Assembly (NCBI GenBank): GCA_001931905.2
Contig: MSJI02000591.1
Coordinates: forward strand, 1-17,281
Direction of reading: 5' to 3'
Length of the DNA: 17,281 bases
Origin: Cladosporium sp. IMV 00045
Lineage: Eukaryota > Ascomycota > Dothideomycetes > Cladosporiales > Cladosporiaceae
Within the stretch, counting starts at the first letter, position 1; the number at the start of each line of letters is the position of its first letter. A program made the position numbers and the translations under genes. This document shows positions 1 to 9,410 of this stretch, piece after piece. The notes below the pieces were generated by a model that was given only the letters and a program-made list of their open reading frames with translations, was not told the DNA's origin and ran no database searches.

Positions 1-2068
1 ACCTACCGCATCGTCTCGCGAACCCTCACGCAGCGCCGTTTCAAAGCTTTCGCCAAACAGCATGGCTGCGAAGATCCGCTGGACGTCACTGGTCCTTTTC
101 CCTATGGCTGGCGGACGCTGCAGAGAATGATGTGCGTGTGCCACCGGATCGTGTCGATGTTCTGATTGTACGATGAGGTTGATCAAATCTAATGAGTGAA
201 CTGCAGAAACGCCCAGTCAACCGGCGAAGATGTGCTGGACGATATCATCGCGCCCGATTTTGAGCGCGCGAATACGGTTAAGAAGACGGTGAGTGGACGG
301 AGTGTCGGGCACTGCTATTCTCATGGTGTCTCGTCTACGAGTCTATTGGAGAGGCATATGCCTTCCTTAGAAAGGTCCTCGAAGGCTAAGAGTTGCCGCT
401 GTAGGTCATCGATGGCAGTGTCATGTTCATGACATCCGACCCGGCGAACTTGCAAGCCATGCTTGCGAATCAGTTTAATGTGAGGATCCCCAAATGGGAA
501 TGTCGCGACGATGACATGATCACTTCCTCAAAAAAGGGACGAAGACACTAACATCAATTCCAGGACTTCGAAACCGGCCCCGTACGCCTCTCTCGCCCGC
601 ACCCCTCCCCATAAACCCTAATCCATCTAACATAACCCAACCACAGACCCGCCGCGCAGTCTTCCGCCCCCTGCTCGGCACCTCCATCTTCTCCAGCGAC
701 GGCGCCACCTGGAAACACTCCCGTGCCTTGCTTCGACCCTTCTTCTCCCGCGAAAACATCAACAACCTCTCCTTCACATCACAAGCAGCGGACACTCTGA
801 TCCGCACTTTGGGAAAACCAGATGCGGAAACAGGATGGACGCCAGAAGTGGACGTGATGCCTCTTTTCTTCTGCTTTACGATCGACACCTCGACGGAGTT
901 TTTGTTTGGGGAGAAAGTTGGTGCGCTGGATGCGGTTGAGAAGAAGATGGGTGATGGCTCTTCGCCTCCAGCGATGGAAGGCGCAGCTAATGAAGATGGC
1001 GACCACGACGGTGCCATGGCCGCTTCACAAGAATTCTCGGACGCGCTGCGCGTGGCGGGCGATGGGACGCTGATGAGGATCCGGCTGGCGAGCGTGTACT
1101 GGATGGCGGATGGGTTGAAGTTCCGGCGGGCGATTCGGACGATCTGGCGGTTTGTGGATGGGTTTGTTGATAAAGCGCTTGCGAGGGCTGAGGCGCAAAG
1201 TGGTGGCAAGGAAGCTATCGAGGGGAAGGCGGACGAGCATGGGCTGTTGGGGGCGTTGGTGGCGCAGACGAAGGAGAGGGAGGATTTGATCTCGCAGAGT
1301 CTTGGTATGTTGATGTTTGCATTTGTTAAGATGTGATCTCATACAGCAGCGATCAGAAATGCTAACAAGAACGACAGCGGTAATGTTCGCAGGCCGCGAC
1401 ACCACCGCCGCTCTACTAGGCTGGTGTCTTCTCAGGCTCTCCTTGCACCCAGACATCTACGCCTCACTCCGCGAGAAGATCCTACAAGACTTTCCAGCAG
1501 ACTCACAACCGACTTTCTCTCAGCTGAAAGCATGCCGTCCTCTTCAGTACTTCATCCAGGAAGTACTGCGCCTGCACTCCACAGTCCCGGTCAACAACCG
1601 CATGGCGCTGAAAGACACCACCCTTCCCGTCGGCGGCGGAGCAGACCAGCAATCTCCCGTCGCCGTGAAAGCTGGACAGACCGTTGTTTTCAGCGTGTAC
1701 GTGATGCACAGACGCAAGGATCTCTGGGGCGAGGACGCGCTGGAGTTCAGACCTAGTCGGTGGGAAGAGAGAGTGCCGGCTTGGCAGTATCTGCCTTTCC
1801 TGGGAGGACCGAGGGTTTGTTTGGGCCAGCAGTTTGCGCTTACTGAGGCGGCTTTCCTGCTGGTTAGGTTGGTGAGGGAGTTTGATCGGGTTGAGGCCGT
1901 GGATGAGGGGAAGATGAGGAGGATGAAAAAAGGGATGGGGTTGACGATGTGTGAGTGTTATCTCTTCTTCACGATTTGTTCACGACCTTTCTGGATGTGC
2001 GCTAACATTGTTCTGCAATAGGGCCCGCCGATGGAGTCAAAGTCCGCTTCCACAAAGCGGCAGCATGA
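1..2068 (+). CDS. Cytochrome P450, CYP52 clan (partial, 5' end outside window)
   Basis: Haem-thiolate monooxygenase of the fungal CYP52 clan; members usually hydroxylate alkanes or fatty acids at the ER membrane. My spliced model is join(<1..131, 207..288, 405..479, 564..581, 647..1304, 1378..1950, 2022..2068); it keeps one frame throughout and gives 527 residues ending in TGA. Motifs in fragment numbering: helix-C WxxxR (W124, R128), I-helix AGRDTT (326-331), ExxR (E383, R386), FRPSRW (445-450) and the haem loop FLGGPRVCLG (462-471) with ligand Cys469. The C-terminus reads PADGVKVRF, typical of the clan. The N-terminal membrane anchor lies before the window. Introns are 65-116 nt; branch-like CTAAC or CTAAT elements precede the acceptors of introns 1, 3, 4, 5 and 6, and intron 2 has CTAAG. 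Exon 4 is only 18 nt. All key catalytic residues are present, so the gene looks functional. Family is secure; subfamily and substrate are not. Confidence 0.93.
564..581 (+). other. 18-nt micro-exon of the P450 gene
   Basis: Six codons reading DFETGP, flanked by an acceptor ending in CCAG with a CACTAAC branch element upstream, and by a donor starting GTACGC. Including it joins the exon ending ANQFN to the exon starting TRRAVFRPLLG without a frame change, and gives the segment QFNDFETG, matching the QFxDFxxG stretch expected before the PLLG region in CYP52-clan proteins. The sequence between 480 and 646 cannot be read through because it holds an in-frame TAA near 549. Confidence 0.75.
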
Positions 2069-3868
2069 CGAGGTTGGTAGTGAATTGTGGCCTGGTGATA
2101 GAGAGACTGTGAAGCCATCCCTGCTACGAGCAAAACGAATGTAACAAAGTAGGAAACGACATGCCTATCGGAATCTCCTACCCCAAAAAAGCGAGGAAAT
2201 CCTCTTCAATTACCGCTGGCACTCTGCTTGAGGACACAGAAGCATGTAGAGAGATGGTCCTTCCTGTCGCACAGAGTAATACAGCGGCGCGGATGTGACC
2301 TGCACGATTGACAGAACGTGGCAGCGGCTGCGTTCCACGGTAAGGGGAAGACGCCACTGGGGAGGCGGAGGAGGGACAGACACATGGCCATCCTGCAGGT
2401 AGAGGAGGGTGTGTGAGGTCTTGATGTCCATTGGCTGAAGGTCCTTGACGCGATGTGCATAAGTATATTGTCATTGAGGCTGTTCGCTTGTCTGTCGGTT
2501 ATGTATGATTGTGATGGGTCGGAGCTGAAAGATGCAGCAGTATTGGTACGCGAGTATACCGTGTGATGACTTACATGCGAGATGCATTGTACCTACGCCA
2601 GCGGGGATGTCATCAAGCATCATCATTTTGCACGAGGTACAAGATACTGCGTTGTACATGTACACGCAACTTGGACACGCACACTCTGATGATGAATGGC
2701 GGTCGGTAAAGATTACCTCTCGGCATGCCGAAGTGTAATCCGACGCAGCACACGACACCCATGCTGCCGCATGTCACGTACCGCATGTATCAACGTATTG
2801 CAGGGTGAGGGCCTTGGTTGTTATGCATGGCTGTCGAGAGGGGTGATTGCGCGTGCGGTGTGCCTGAGGTCGGCATCGGCCGATGAAGAAGATGTCTGTG
2901 ATGAGGTGACAGGACGGACGGCTACATGCCCTCGCTTTGAGCACCATACAAGGCGATTGCTAAATCCCAGCAGTCCGGATGATATTGCAGGCGCGTGCGG
3001 TGATATACATGCGCACTATTCTCGCCAAACCAACCTCATCAACATCAAATTTGGTAAAAGTCCGTGATAATGCCCATGCGCTCTCTAGTCCCACTTGGCC
3101 ACGGCTCGCGTGGCAAGTTGCGCAAGCCACAAAATCGGAGAGGGACTACTGTACGAGAGCAGCACAGGCTCACAGCTGTACAAAGACGGATGTTGCACTC
3201 TGGGCGAATCACGACGGTAGACCTCACCTGCTGAGTCGACTAGCAGAGATCAAGTGTTGTGTTGGCACGTTGATAACAACGGGAATGCATATCTTCAACC
3301 CCACCTCGCCTCACTTATCGACACCTTCCGCATACCGTATCACTGCCTACTTGTCGAGAGCTTGACTCTTGCTTTCTCTTCATGGACAGAGACACATAAA
3401 GTAATTTCCTTGATCATTATTCTTGCTTCTTCCATCAAGGGCAGCCGCGAAGCATAACCCTGATTGACTTTACGCCATCACACGTGGCCAACTGCAACCT
3501 CGCGTGTGCCAGAGTTTCGCTTCCCTGGGCCAGAGCCAGAGAGCAAGGGAGCAAGGAAGTAAGAGCTCTCCGCCGAGGTATAGTACATCATTGAGAGGGT
3601 GCATGTGGGCATTCGTGTCTTGTCTCTCCTCTCTCTGTACTTGAGACGAGAAGACGACATCTTGACAAATCTCACCTCACCTCACCTCACTCTTCTTTGC
3701 TGTCGTCGTCACCGGTCCCTCTGCCCAGCCAAGGACGGCAGCGAGGGCAGATCGAGAGCAAGGATATCAATTCTCTCATCTCGCTCGACAAGGCCACCCT
3801 CACTTTTCTCACTACTGTACCAGTTTGCACGGCACGGTTGAGCGGGAAAAGACGCCACTTTCGCGCTC
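2069..3868. other. Intergenic region with no recognised gene
   Basis: About 1.8 kb between the P450 stop codon and the putative core promoter of the next gene. Open frames here are all under 130 codons, overlap one another on both strands and resemble no family I know. The first part must contain the P450 3' UTR, but I see no canonical AATAAA near the stop. No tRNA, transposon end or long repeat was seen. The right end becomes rich in C and T, as in many fungal promoters. Confidence 0.6.
3671..3690 (+). repeat. (CTCAC)4 pentanucleotide tandem repeat
   Basis: Four uninterrupted copies of CTCAC, about 180 nt upstream of a TATA-like sequence and within a pyrimidine-rich promoter region. It could be a simple microsatellite or a cluster of CACC-type binding sites; the sequence does not decide. 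Confidence 0.85.
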
Positions 3869-3874
3869 TATAAA
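3869..3874 (+). promoter_or_regulatory. Candidate TATA box for the 579-aa protein gene
   Basis: TATAAA in the context GCTCTATAAAGACG, in a C/T-rich stretch about 450 nt before the start codon at 4325. If used, transcription would start around 3900-3930 and leave a leader of roughly 400 nt. Position and leader length are inferred, since no transcript data are available. Confidence 0.4.
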
Positions 3875-4098
3875 GACGCCTTGCGGGCCTCCACAACTCT
3901 CAATAATAATATTGCGAGCTCAACGCCTCTCCCAAGACCCGCCGGACCTTTTTTTGACCAGTTCACGCCACGCCACTCGCCCTCAGCCATTGGCTGCACT
4001 ATCGCTCGGCTTTGCATCCCGCCCTAGTGCTTGGTGCCCTGTCTTGTTGCCGAGTCCTCCGCACGCCTGGCGTGACCTGGATCTCTCGAGACTTGTCC

Positions 4099-4116
4099 AT
4101 GTTGCTTTCTGCTTGA
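4099..4116 (+). promoter_or_regulatory. Upstream mini-ORF 1 in the leader (5 codons)
   Basis: ATG followed by four sense codons and TGA (M-L-L-S-A). It lies in the presumed 5' leader of the gene starting at 4325. With the mini-ORF at 4224 it accounts for the only two ATGs between the TATA-like sequence and the main start. It could lower translation of the main frame by engaging ribosomes, unless a leader intron removes it. Confidence 0.4.
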
Positions 4117-4223
4117 AACCTTGCGTCTTTTTCCGCATACATCTCCAAGCCTTCTGGAAGGCCTCGCACAAAAAGCAAAATCCCGCCTCTTGTCATCATT
4201 GATCTGCTCTTCTCTGCTCCTTC

Positions 4224-4235
4224 ATGTACCGTTGA
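4224..4235 (+). promoter_or_regulatory. Upstream mini-ORF 2 in the leader (3 codons)
   Basis: ATG-TAC-CGT-TGA, ending about 90 nt before the main start codon, which leaves room for reinitiation. Its regulatory role is inference. Confidence 0.4.
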
Positions 4236-4324
4236 TCTGGAACTGGCAGGATTCACAGCAGCATCTCGCCAACGCGGGGTTCCTTGTCGCCTAGTGGCTC
4301 GTCCGTGAAACGGTCGCCGATCTT

Positions 4325-6064
4325 ATGATGTCGACCGAGACCAGCGCTGCCACACCAGTGCGCGTACCCAAGCTCGCCGTCCGCAATAAGACATCCATGA
4401 CCTCCCAGGCGGCGAGTCAGGTCTCCAGCAATAATGCCTCTGACCAGACCCAGTCCTCTCACTCCAGCACGCGCACTGCGTCGCCGAAACGTGAGAGAGG
4501 CATCAGCGACACGTCGCAAAATTCCAAGCGGAGTAATACCATGGATGAAAGCGCACGCAGGAGTGGATCATCGCAAGGCAAAAGACCCCAACAACCACCA
4601 CAGCAGACCAACAACAAGAAGAAGAAGAACGGCATGCTCGGATTTCTCACCTTGAAGGAGCCCTCAACCTCGGCGCTGGAGCAGTTCGCGGAGCAGCAGA
4701 AGAAGGCAGCCGCAGCAAAGACTGGAGGACGACCGAGTGCCGTGGGCCTGCCGAGCGTATCTGCACAAAAGCTTCCAGAACATGTGCCCAAGGTGAACAG
4801 CAAGTGGGATGGCCTGCCTGAGGACGCTCGCAAAAAGTTGGAGCACCAGAGGAAGACATCACACGAGCAAGGATCGCTGTTCACAATCAGTTCGCGACAG
4901 ACGTTCCGCAGCAACAACTCGTCATCCGATAGCTCGACATCTACCCGCCGGCCGATCGGCTCGATATCCTCTCGACCATCCTCTATGGGATCGACAGTCC
5001 GCGCTCAGCAGAAATACATCGTCATCCATCCCACCGCGAAATACGATACCACCACACCCATCGCAGTCCATGCCGACCCGCATGGCGAGCCATCCACACC
5101 TCTATCATCTGTACATCCAGCGCTGCGCGCACATGCATCGGCGAATCAGTCGCACAATCTTGCGAGTTCTACGTCGCCTATCAGCCCTGCTCAAGGACAT
5201 TCTGCAGTCTCTGCGCGACGACTTAGTGGTGCCGTACCAGCTGAGCTCGCGGGGAGAGCCATTGCTGAACTTCCTGGCGATGGTCCGGTCGAACTTCCAG
5301 CAGACGAACCACCGCAAATGGCGGGCGATGAGCATGCTGCATATATTACCACTCCCCCAGGTGGCTCACCTCTGACGCCACCCGCAAACGACATCCCCGA
5401 CCAAACGCCTCGGGTGTTGAGACCAGGAGTGATAGTCGACGCCCAAGGCACGATGTGGTACAGCAACAGCGACACCGAACCGGAAGAAGACGCTTCAGAC
5501 CCCGAAGCAATCCTGCCCAAACCCTTCCTCAAACGCCCCATGATGGAAGACATCGCCGAAAGTCCCATCGAATACCCCGAAACGCCCGAAGACTGGCCTC
5601 TGCCCGGCAACGCACTGCGCTCCCTGGCAGGCTCGAATTCAAACCTCGCACTCACACCCTCCAACACCACACCAAAGCCAACAACCCACCTCCCCGCCCC
5701 CGACGCACCACCAACCTGCCCCCTCCCACCTATCCCCTCCAGCCCGCCCGAACGCCTGCATGCCCCAACCTCCATTTTCTCCATCCACGCGCCCGGAAAC
5801 CAAGCCCAGCACCGCCCACCCAGTCTCGCGCCCAGCATGGCCTCCACAATCGACTGGCCCTTACCTCCGTCTCACCGTCTAGGCATGGCGCCGACGTCCG
5901 CCACGCCCCGCAAAGCGGACGTTGCGCCCTGGGAGAGGTTCGATGCTAAGGCTAATGTGCTTGGTAATGCTACCGGTGGGGCGCCGACGGTGGTGGATAC
6001 TTCGATGCCGGCGCGCAGTGGGACGAAGAAGAGGTTTAGTGGGATTTTGGGGAGGAAGGGATGA
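4325..6064 (+). CDS. Intrinsically disordered Ser/Pro-rich protein of unknown function
   Basis: Single-exon gene for 579 residues; two adjacent ATGs (4325 and 4328) start it and an in-frame TAG lies upstream at 4292. Most of the chain is low-complexity Ser, Pro, Thr, Ala and Gln, so it should be disordered. Ordered-looking islands are a Lys run followed by MLGFLTLKEPSTSALEQFAE (98-123), VNSKWDGLPE (157-166), a short hydrophobic strand KYIVIHP (230-236), a GVIVDAQGTMWYSNSD block (368-383) followed by an acidic stretch, and a basic tail KKRFSGILGRKG (568-579). DWPLP occurs twice (423-427 and 510-514). There is one cysteine (465), no signal peptide and no membrane segment. The first two islands resemble blocks I recall from conserved hypothetical proteins of filamentous ascomycetes; no function is known to me. 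A scaffold or phosphorylated regulator would fit the composition, but that is speculation. The leader carries two mini-ORFs. Confidence 0.85.
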   Translation: MMSTETSAATPVRVPKLAVRNKTSMTSQAASQVSSNNASDQTQSSHSSTRTASPKRERGISDTSQNSKRSNTMDESARRSGSSQGKRPQQPPQQTNNKKKKNGMLGFLTLKEPSTSALEQFAEQQKKAAAAKTGGRPSAVGLPSVSAQKLPEHVPKVNSKWDGLPEDARKKLEHQRKTSHEQGSLFTISSRQTFRSNNSSSDSSTSTRRPIGSISSRPSSMGSTVRAQQKYIVIHPTAKYDTTTPIAVHADPHGEPSTPLSSVHPALRAHASANQSHNLASSTSPISPAQGHSAVSARRLSGAVPAELAGRAIAELPGDGPVELPADEPPQMAGDEHAAYITTPPGGSPLTPPANDIPDQTPRVLRPGVIVDAQGTMWYSNSDTEPEEDASDPEAILPKPFLKRPMMEDIAESPIEYPETPEDWPLPGNALRSLAGSNSNLALTPSNTTPKPTTHLPAPDAPPTCPLPPIPSSPPERLHAPTSIFSIHAPGNQAQHRPPSLAPSMASTIDWPLPPSHRLGMAPTSATPRKADVAPWERFDAKANVLGNATGGAPTVVDTSMPARSGTKKRFSGILGRKG

Positions 6065-6760
6065 TGAGACGTGCCATGTGCATGGTGTGATGACGAAGAT
6101 GATGGCATGAACTGACGATTTTTCTTTGCCTCTTTTTCCGCTTTACTCGTTTTTTTTTTTTCTTTCTTTTTTTTTGCTTTCTCTCCATTCGCTTGGAATT
6201 TTCTCGTCATATATTGATACCCCCTCACATACTTTTCTAGCAGAGCTCTCGCTTTGGTGTCTTCTTCGGTGGGTTTTTTCTATCTGGCATTTTTAGCGTT
6301 TCGAATCTTATCATGCGGGCATCTATCCTTACTTTTCCCTAAGTTCATTCGCTCCTCATTTTTATTTTCATTCTCATCTTCCTTTCACTGCGCAGAACGG
6401 TAGGGGAGATAGGCATGCCAGTCAATCATGAGACAGGGCCACCTGAGGAATGAGGGCAGAAGGAGTGTGCGGAAGAAAAGCATGCTGAGCCTGCAGTAGA
6501 AAAAAGTCGCCGGATCCTTCCTGTCTAAACCCAACTCCGCTACCTGACTTTTTCTATTTCACCTTATGCCTTTCATCTGCCGTTTATGCTCCCCTTCTTG
6601 CCAGGTTCATCATATGCATCTACGCGACAGAACAAGACAAATTCCATGAACCCAAAAGAATCAATGTCTGTACATGATATGTAAAGTATATCCTTTACAA
6701 CCTTCATTTTTTATTTAAAAAAAAAAAAACCATGCTATCATGAAAAATATCAAAAAATTT
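6065..6760. other. Convergent 3' region between two genes
   Basis: Stretch of about 700 nt that must hold the 3' ends of the + gene ending at 6064 and the - gene ending at 6761. The + strand is strongly T/C-rich, with a T-dominated run at 6150-6175 and further pyrimidine blocks to about 6390. A tract of 13 A residues lies at 6717-6729. No gene or RNA is recognised here. Confidence 0.6.
6710..6715 (-). terminator. Polyadenylation signal AATAAA of the tannase-family gene
   Basis: On the - strand AATAAA lies 46 nt past the stop codon at 6761-6763, a normal distance for a fungal cleavage and polyadenylation signal. The 13-nt T run between them (- strand) may serve as an auxiliary element. Confidence 0.5.
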
Positions 6761-8449
6761 CTACAAAACCTGCTCCCCATCCTTCCCCTTCCCACTCTCC
6801 TCGCCATGAATCCCCTCACAGCTCCAACTCTCCGGCACATCCACATCCCCCACGCCATCATACCTCGCCTGCATCGGCCACCTGCAAATCGGCCTCTGCC
6901 TAAGCACCTCGCTCCTGTCCTCCTCATCAGTCCACTCCGTACCAACAAGCACCTCCGGCGCGCGTCCCTCTTCCACCCAAGCCATGAGCGCCAACAACTC
7001 ATCGTGCTTCTCGTCCTCGAAACCAGGCGTGCCGTGCACGCCCGTCCCCAGCGCGCCGGCCTGATTCGGGCCCGCAAAATACCACGGCGCGCGCTGGCTG
7101 TCCGGCGTGCCGCTGCAGTGCTGCATGCCGGGGACGATGAAGAAGCGGTAGAAGTCGTCTAGGTCGATGCCGCGGGGCTGTAGGGTCTGTTGCACTTGCG
7201 CGTGGAAGTAGACCGATGAGCCCGTCGGGATGAGACCGTCGGCCGTGCCGTGGTGGTGCATTATCTTGCCGCCGCGGGCGTGGAAGGGGGAGAGGTCGAA
7301 TTCTGTGGCTGAGGCGTTGCCGGGGGCGAGGCGGTCGGCGAGGCTGACGATGTTGTCGTTGAAAGACTCGAAGGGCCAGGTAGGGTCGTTCAGGAGGAAG
7401 TCGCGAACGTAGTCGGTGCCGTAGGAGGAGGGCTCGGGTTGGCCGAGGAGGAAGGCCCATTGCTCTTCGCTGCCGAGTTCGAGGCCGGGGAAGAGGAAGG
7501 TGTTGTTGGCGCCTTTGTAGGTGGAGTGGATTGTGTTGAGGGTGGTGAGTTGAGGGGCGGTCAGGCATTGGGATGCGGTTTGGTTGAGGGGTGCGGTGGT
7601 GTTGCAGAGGAGGGCTTCGGGGATGAAGCGGCAGCCGGCCGAGTCGGAGATGATGTTGTCGACTACGCCGTCTTGCCAGTCGCATTGTTTAAGGACTTCG
7701 GCGGCGATGACGGGGAAGAGCTCGGGTGGGATGTGGTGCTCTGCACCGGGCGGGTAATTCACGAGGCCGACGTGCAGACTCCAGGTTTGAAGACGGTCGG
7801 TCCACCAGGCGGGTGCGCCGGCAAGGACGCCGTCGAAGGTCTCAGGGTGCAGTTGGACTTCGCGGATGGCCTGGCGACCTCCAGTGCTGCAGCCGGAGAA
7901 GTACGCGTAGTCAGCCTCATTTTCGTAGTAGGCTTCTACGATCTGGCGGGCCATGACTGCGGATCCATGTATGGCGCGGTGGCCCCAGTCCTCGCGGGTT
8001 TCCGGGTTCTTCAAGGCCCAGGAGAGCTCGCCTGATGTTGAGTTGTGGCCGGTGTCGGTGGACCAGACGGCGAAACCGTAGTTAAGACCAGCACCCATGT
8101 CGAGCCAGTTGACGCCGCCGGCGAAACCGCCATTGCCCACGCCCAAGACGCGGGAGTTCCAGGTCTTGGAGTCGGGGAGGAAGAGACCAAAGGAGAAGGC
8201 TGAGGTTGGCGAGGAGGTGACATTTACTTGCAGAGCGCAGGCGGCGGGAAGGCCGGTGGGAGATTCAGGGTAGGCGACGTTGTCCGGGGAGACGTGGAAG
8301 GTGCCATTGTCTGGGACGGGCTCGGAGAAAAGAAGAGTGGCGTTGTCGGGGAGGAGAGTCTTGAGATATTCGTTTGAACAGTCGGCGGTGGCGGCGGGGA
8401 GGGCGGCAGCCAGAGAGCAAAGGAGGGTGGTGGTGGTGGAGGAACGCAT
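6761..8449 (-). CDS. Secreted tannase/feruloyl esterase family protein
   Basis: Intronless gene for 562 residues. The first in-frame ATG is at 8449; the open frame continues upstream but only from a TTG. Residues 1-22 form a signal peptide (hydrophobic core, likely cut after ATA before Asp23-Cys24). The tannase/feruloyl esterase alpha/beta-hydrolase fold shows the CS-D-HC signature: Ser188 in GCSTGGRQ, Asp404 in HGTADG and His444 in MQHCSG, with Cys187 and Cys445 expected to form the bridge that joins Ser and His. A lid calcium site is suggested by DWQDGVVDNI (257-266). Several N-glycosylation sequons (for example NAT 36, NVT 76, NTT 283, NNT 315) fit secretion. Such enzymes hydrolyse gallate esters or release ferulic and related acids from plant cell walls. 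Length is close to the family norm of about 520-590. Whether the substrate is tannin, feruloylated polysaccharide or a fungal metabolite ester cannot be told from sequence alone. Confidence 0.93.
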   Translation of the reverse strand: MRSSTTTTLLCSLAAALPAATADCSNEYLKTLLPDNATLLFSEPVPDNGTFHVSPDNVAYPESPTGLPAACALQVNVTSSPTSAFSFGLFLPDSKTWNSRVLGVGNGGFAGGVNWLDMGAGLNYGFAVWSTDTGHNSTSGELSWALKNPETREDWGHRAIHGSAVMARQIVEAYYENEADYAYFSGCSTGGRQAIREVQLHPETFDGVLAGAPAWWTDRLQTWSLHVGLVNYPPGAEHHIPPELFPVIAAEVLKQCDWQDGVVDNIISDSAGCRFIPEALLCNTTAPLNQTASQCLTAPQLTTLNTIHSTYKGANNTFLFPGLELGSEEQWAFLLGQPEPSSYGTDYVRDFLLNDPTWPFESFNDNIVSLADRLAPGNASATEFDLSPFHARGGKIMHHHGTADGLIPTGSSVYFHAQVQQTLQPRGIDLDDFYRFFIVPGMQHCSGTPDSQRAPWYFAGPNQAGALGTGVHGTPGFEDEKHDELLALMAWVEEGRAPEVLVGTEWTDEEDRSEVLRQRPICRWPMQARYDGVGDVDVPESWSCEGIHGEESGKGKDGEQVL

Positions 8450-8520
8450 GTTTGCGAGCGATGGCCGGTCTCGGGTGATGGGTGCTGTTCTTGTTGGCCA
8501 GAACGGGGCCAGATTATGCG

Positions 8521-8528
8521 ATATATAT
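8521..8528 (-). promoter_or_regulatory. Candidate TATA box of the tannase-family gene
   Basis: ATATATAT, read on the - strand about 72 nt upstream of the start codon at 8449. This is a plausible core promoter distance for a short fungal leader. The assignment rests on position and composition only. Confidence 0.4.
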
Positions 8529-9410
8529 GAAGAAGAAAGGAAGAGAACACGAAGGTGGTGAAGAAACAATGGCAGCACAAGCAAAGGAGTCAAGTATACA
8601 GCACTAATCAAGGCATGTTACTTGCCACATGCACAGCACGGCAGCACCTTTGACGACGACGACGAACGGACATGTCGGGGCGGATGGTGGACACATCACA
8701 GACCTCTCTCAGATCTAAGATGGTGATTGACATGTTCTCCAGTGACGTTGTGTGTAGTCGATCTAGGGCAACGCCGTGACGCTACGGCAAGGGGCCGACT
8801 GGGGGAGACGAGTGGAATCAGGGATGGGAGAAGCGATAACTCCGTTTATCCTACTCGATGATGCGATATCTGACACTTGACAGCCTTGCCGTGCTGCACT
8901 GCCGGTTGAAAGCAATGCGAGAAGGACTGTAGCGTGTCTCATTCGCAAACTCTCAATTGATGAAGCGCCGAAGTGGTGTTTCAACTTCGCTATGAAGCAA
9001 GGCATTTTCCCTTCGGAGCCTACGCGTGTCGCATGTAAAAATAAGATTGGATAGAATGGATCTGGACCGAACGTCAGGTTGTCGGCACTCTAGAACGGCA
9101 AGTAATGCACCCCGGAAAATGGTTTGCATCCTTCTGGCTCATCATCATCATCATATACTGAAGGATTACTTGTTCATTAGTTCATGTGGCACGTTAATTA
9201 TTTTAAGTGTTCTAAAAAGCTGTTGAAAGATGAACAATAAAATAGCTAGAAATATAAGTCTGTACATAGGACTTGCGTCATGCTGCTCTTTTTCTTCTTC
9301 CTTTCCATATCATCAGTCGACCCTTGTTCCTTCTATAGCCAGGATCTCCCAATCATATTCGAAATTGTGATAAATAAATGAAATGTGCACTTTCTCATGA
9401 GCTCGCCCAC
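8529..9410. other. Intergenic region, no recognised gene
   Basis: Nearly 900 nt between the tannase-family promoter and the stop codon of the Ptc7-like gene. Both flanking genes are read on the - strand, so this holds the upstream control region of the esterase gene and the 3' UTR of the phosphatase gene. Composition turns A/T-rich from about 9140 to 9400, as expected for a 3' UTR, with a short (ATC)n run near 9140. Open frames are all below 85 codons and match nothing I know. Confidence 0.55.

Noticed and set aside
520..1209. 229-codon - strand frame across the P450 gene.
   Set aside because: It lies antisense to clear P450 exons with conserved motifs and looks like a composition shadow.
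2178..3365. Several overlapping frames of 60-128 codons on both strands downstream of the P450 gene.
   Set aside because: None resembles a known family; many overlap each other and several lack a good start, so they are likely noise.
3825..4202. 125-codon + strand frame in the leader of the disordered-protein gene.
   Set aside because: It starts with TTG, spans the TATA-like sequence and leader, and has no family resemblance.
7439..8035. 198-codon + strand frame antisense to the tannase-family gene, rich in Glu, Gly and Val.
   Set aside because: It is a mirror of a GC-rich coding sequence with strong third-position bias; no family resemblance, while the opposite strand encodes a complete catalytic enzyme.
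8450..8611. 54-residue N-terminal extension of the tannase-family frame.
   Set aside because: It begins with TTG, has no ATG, and would place the signal peptide internally; the ATG at 8449 gives a proper secretory start.
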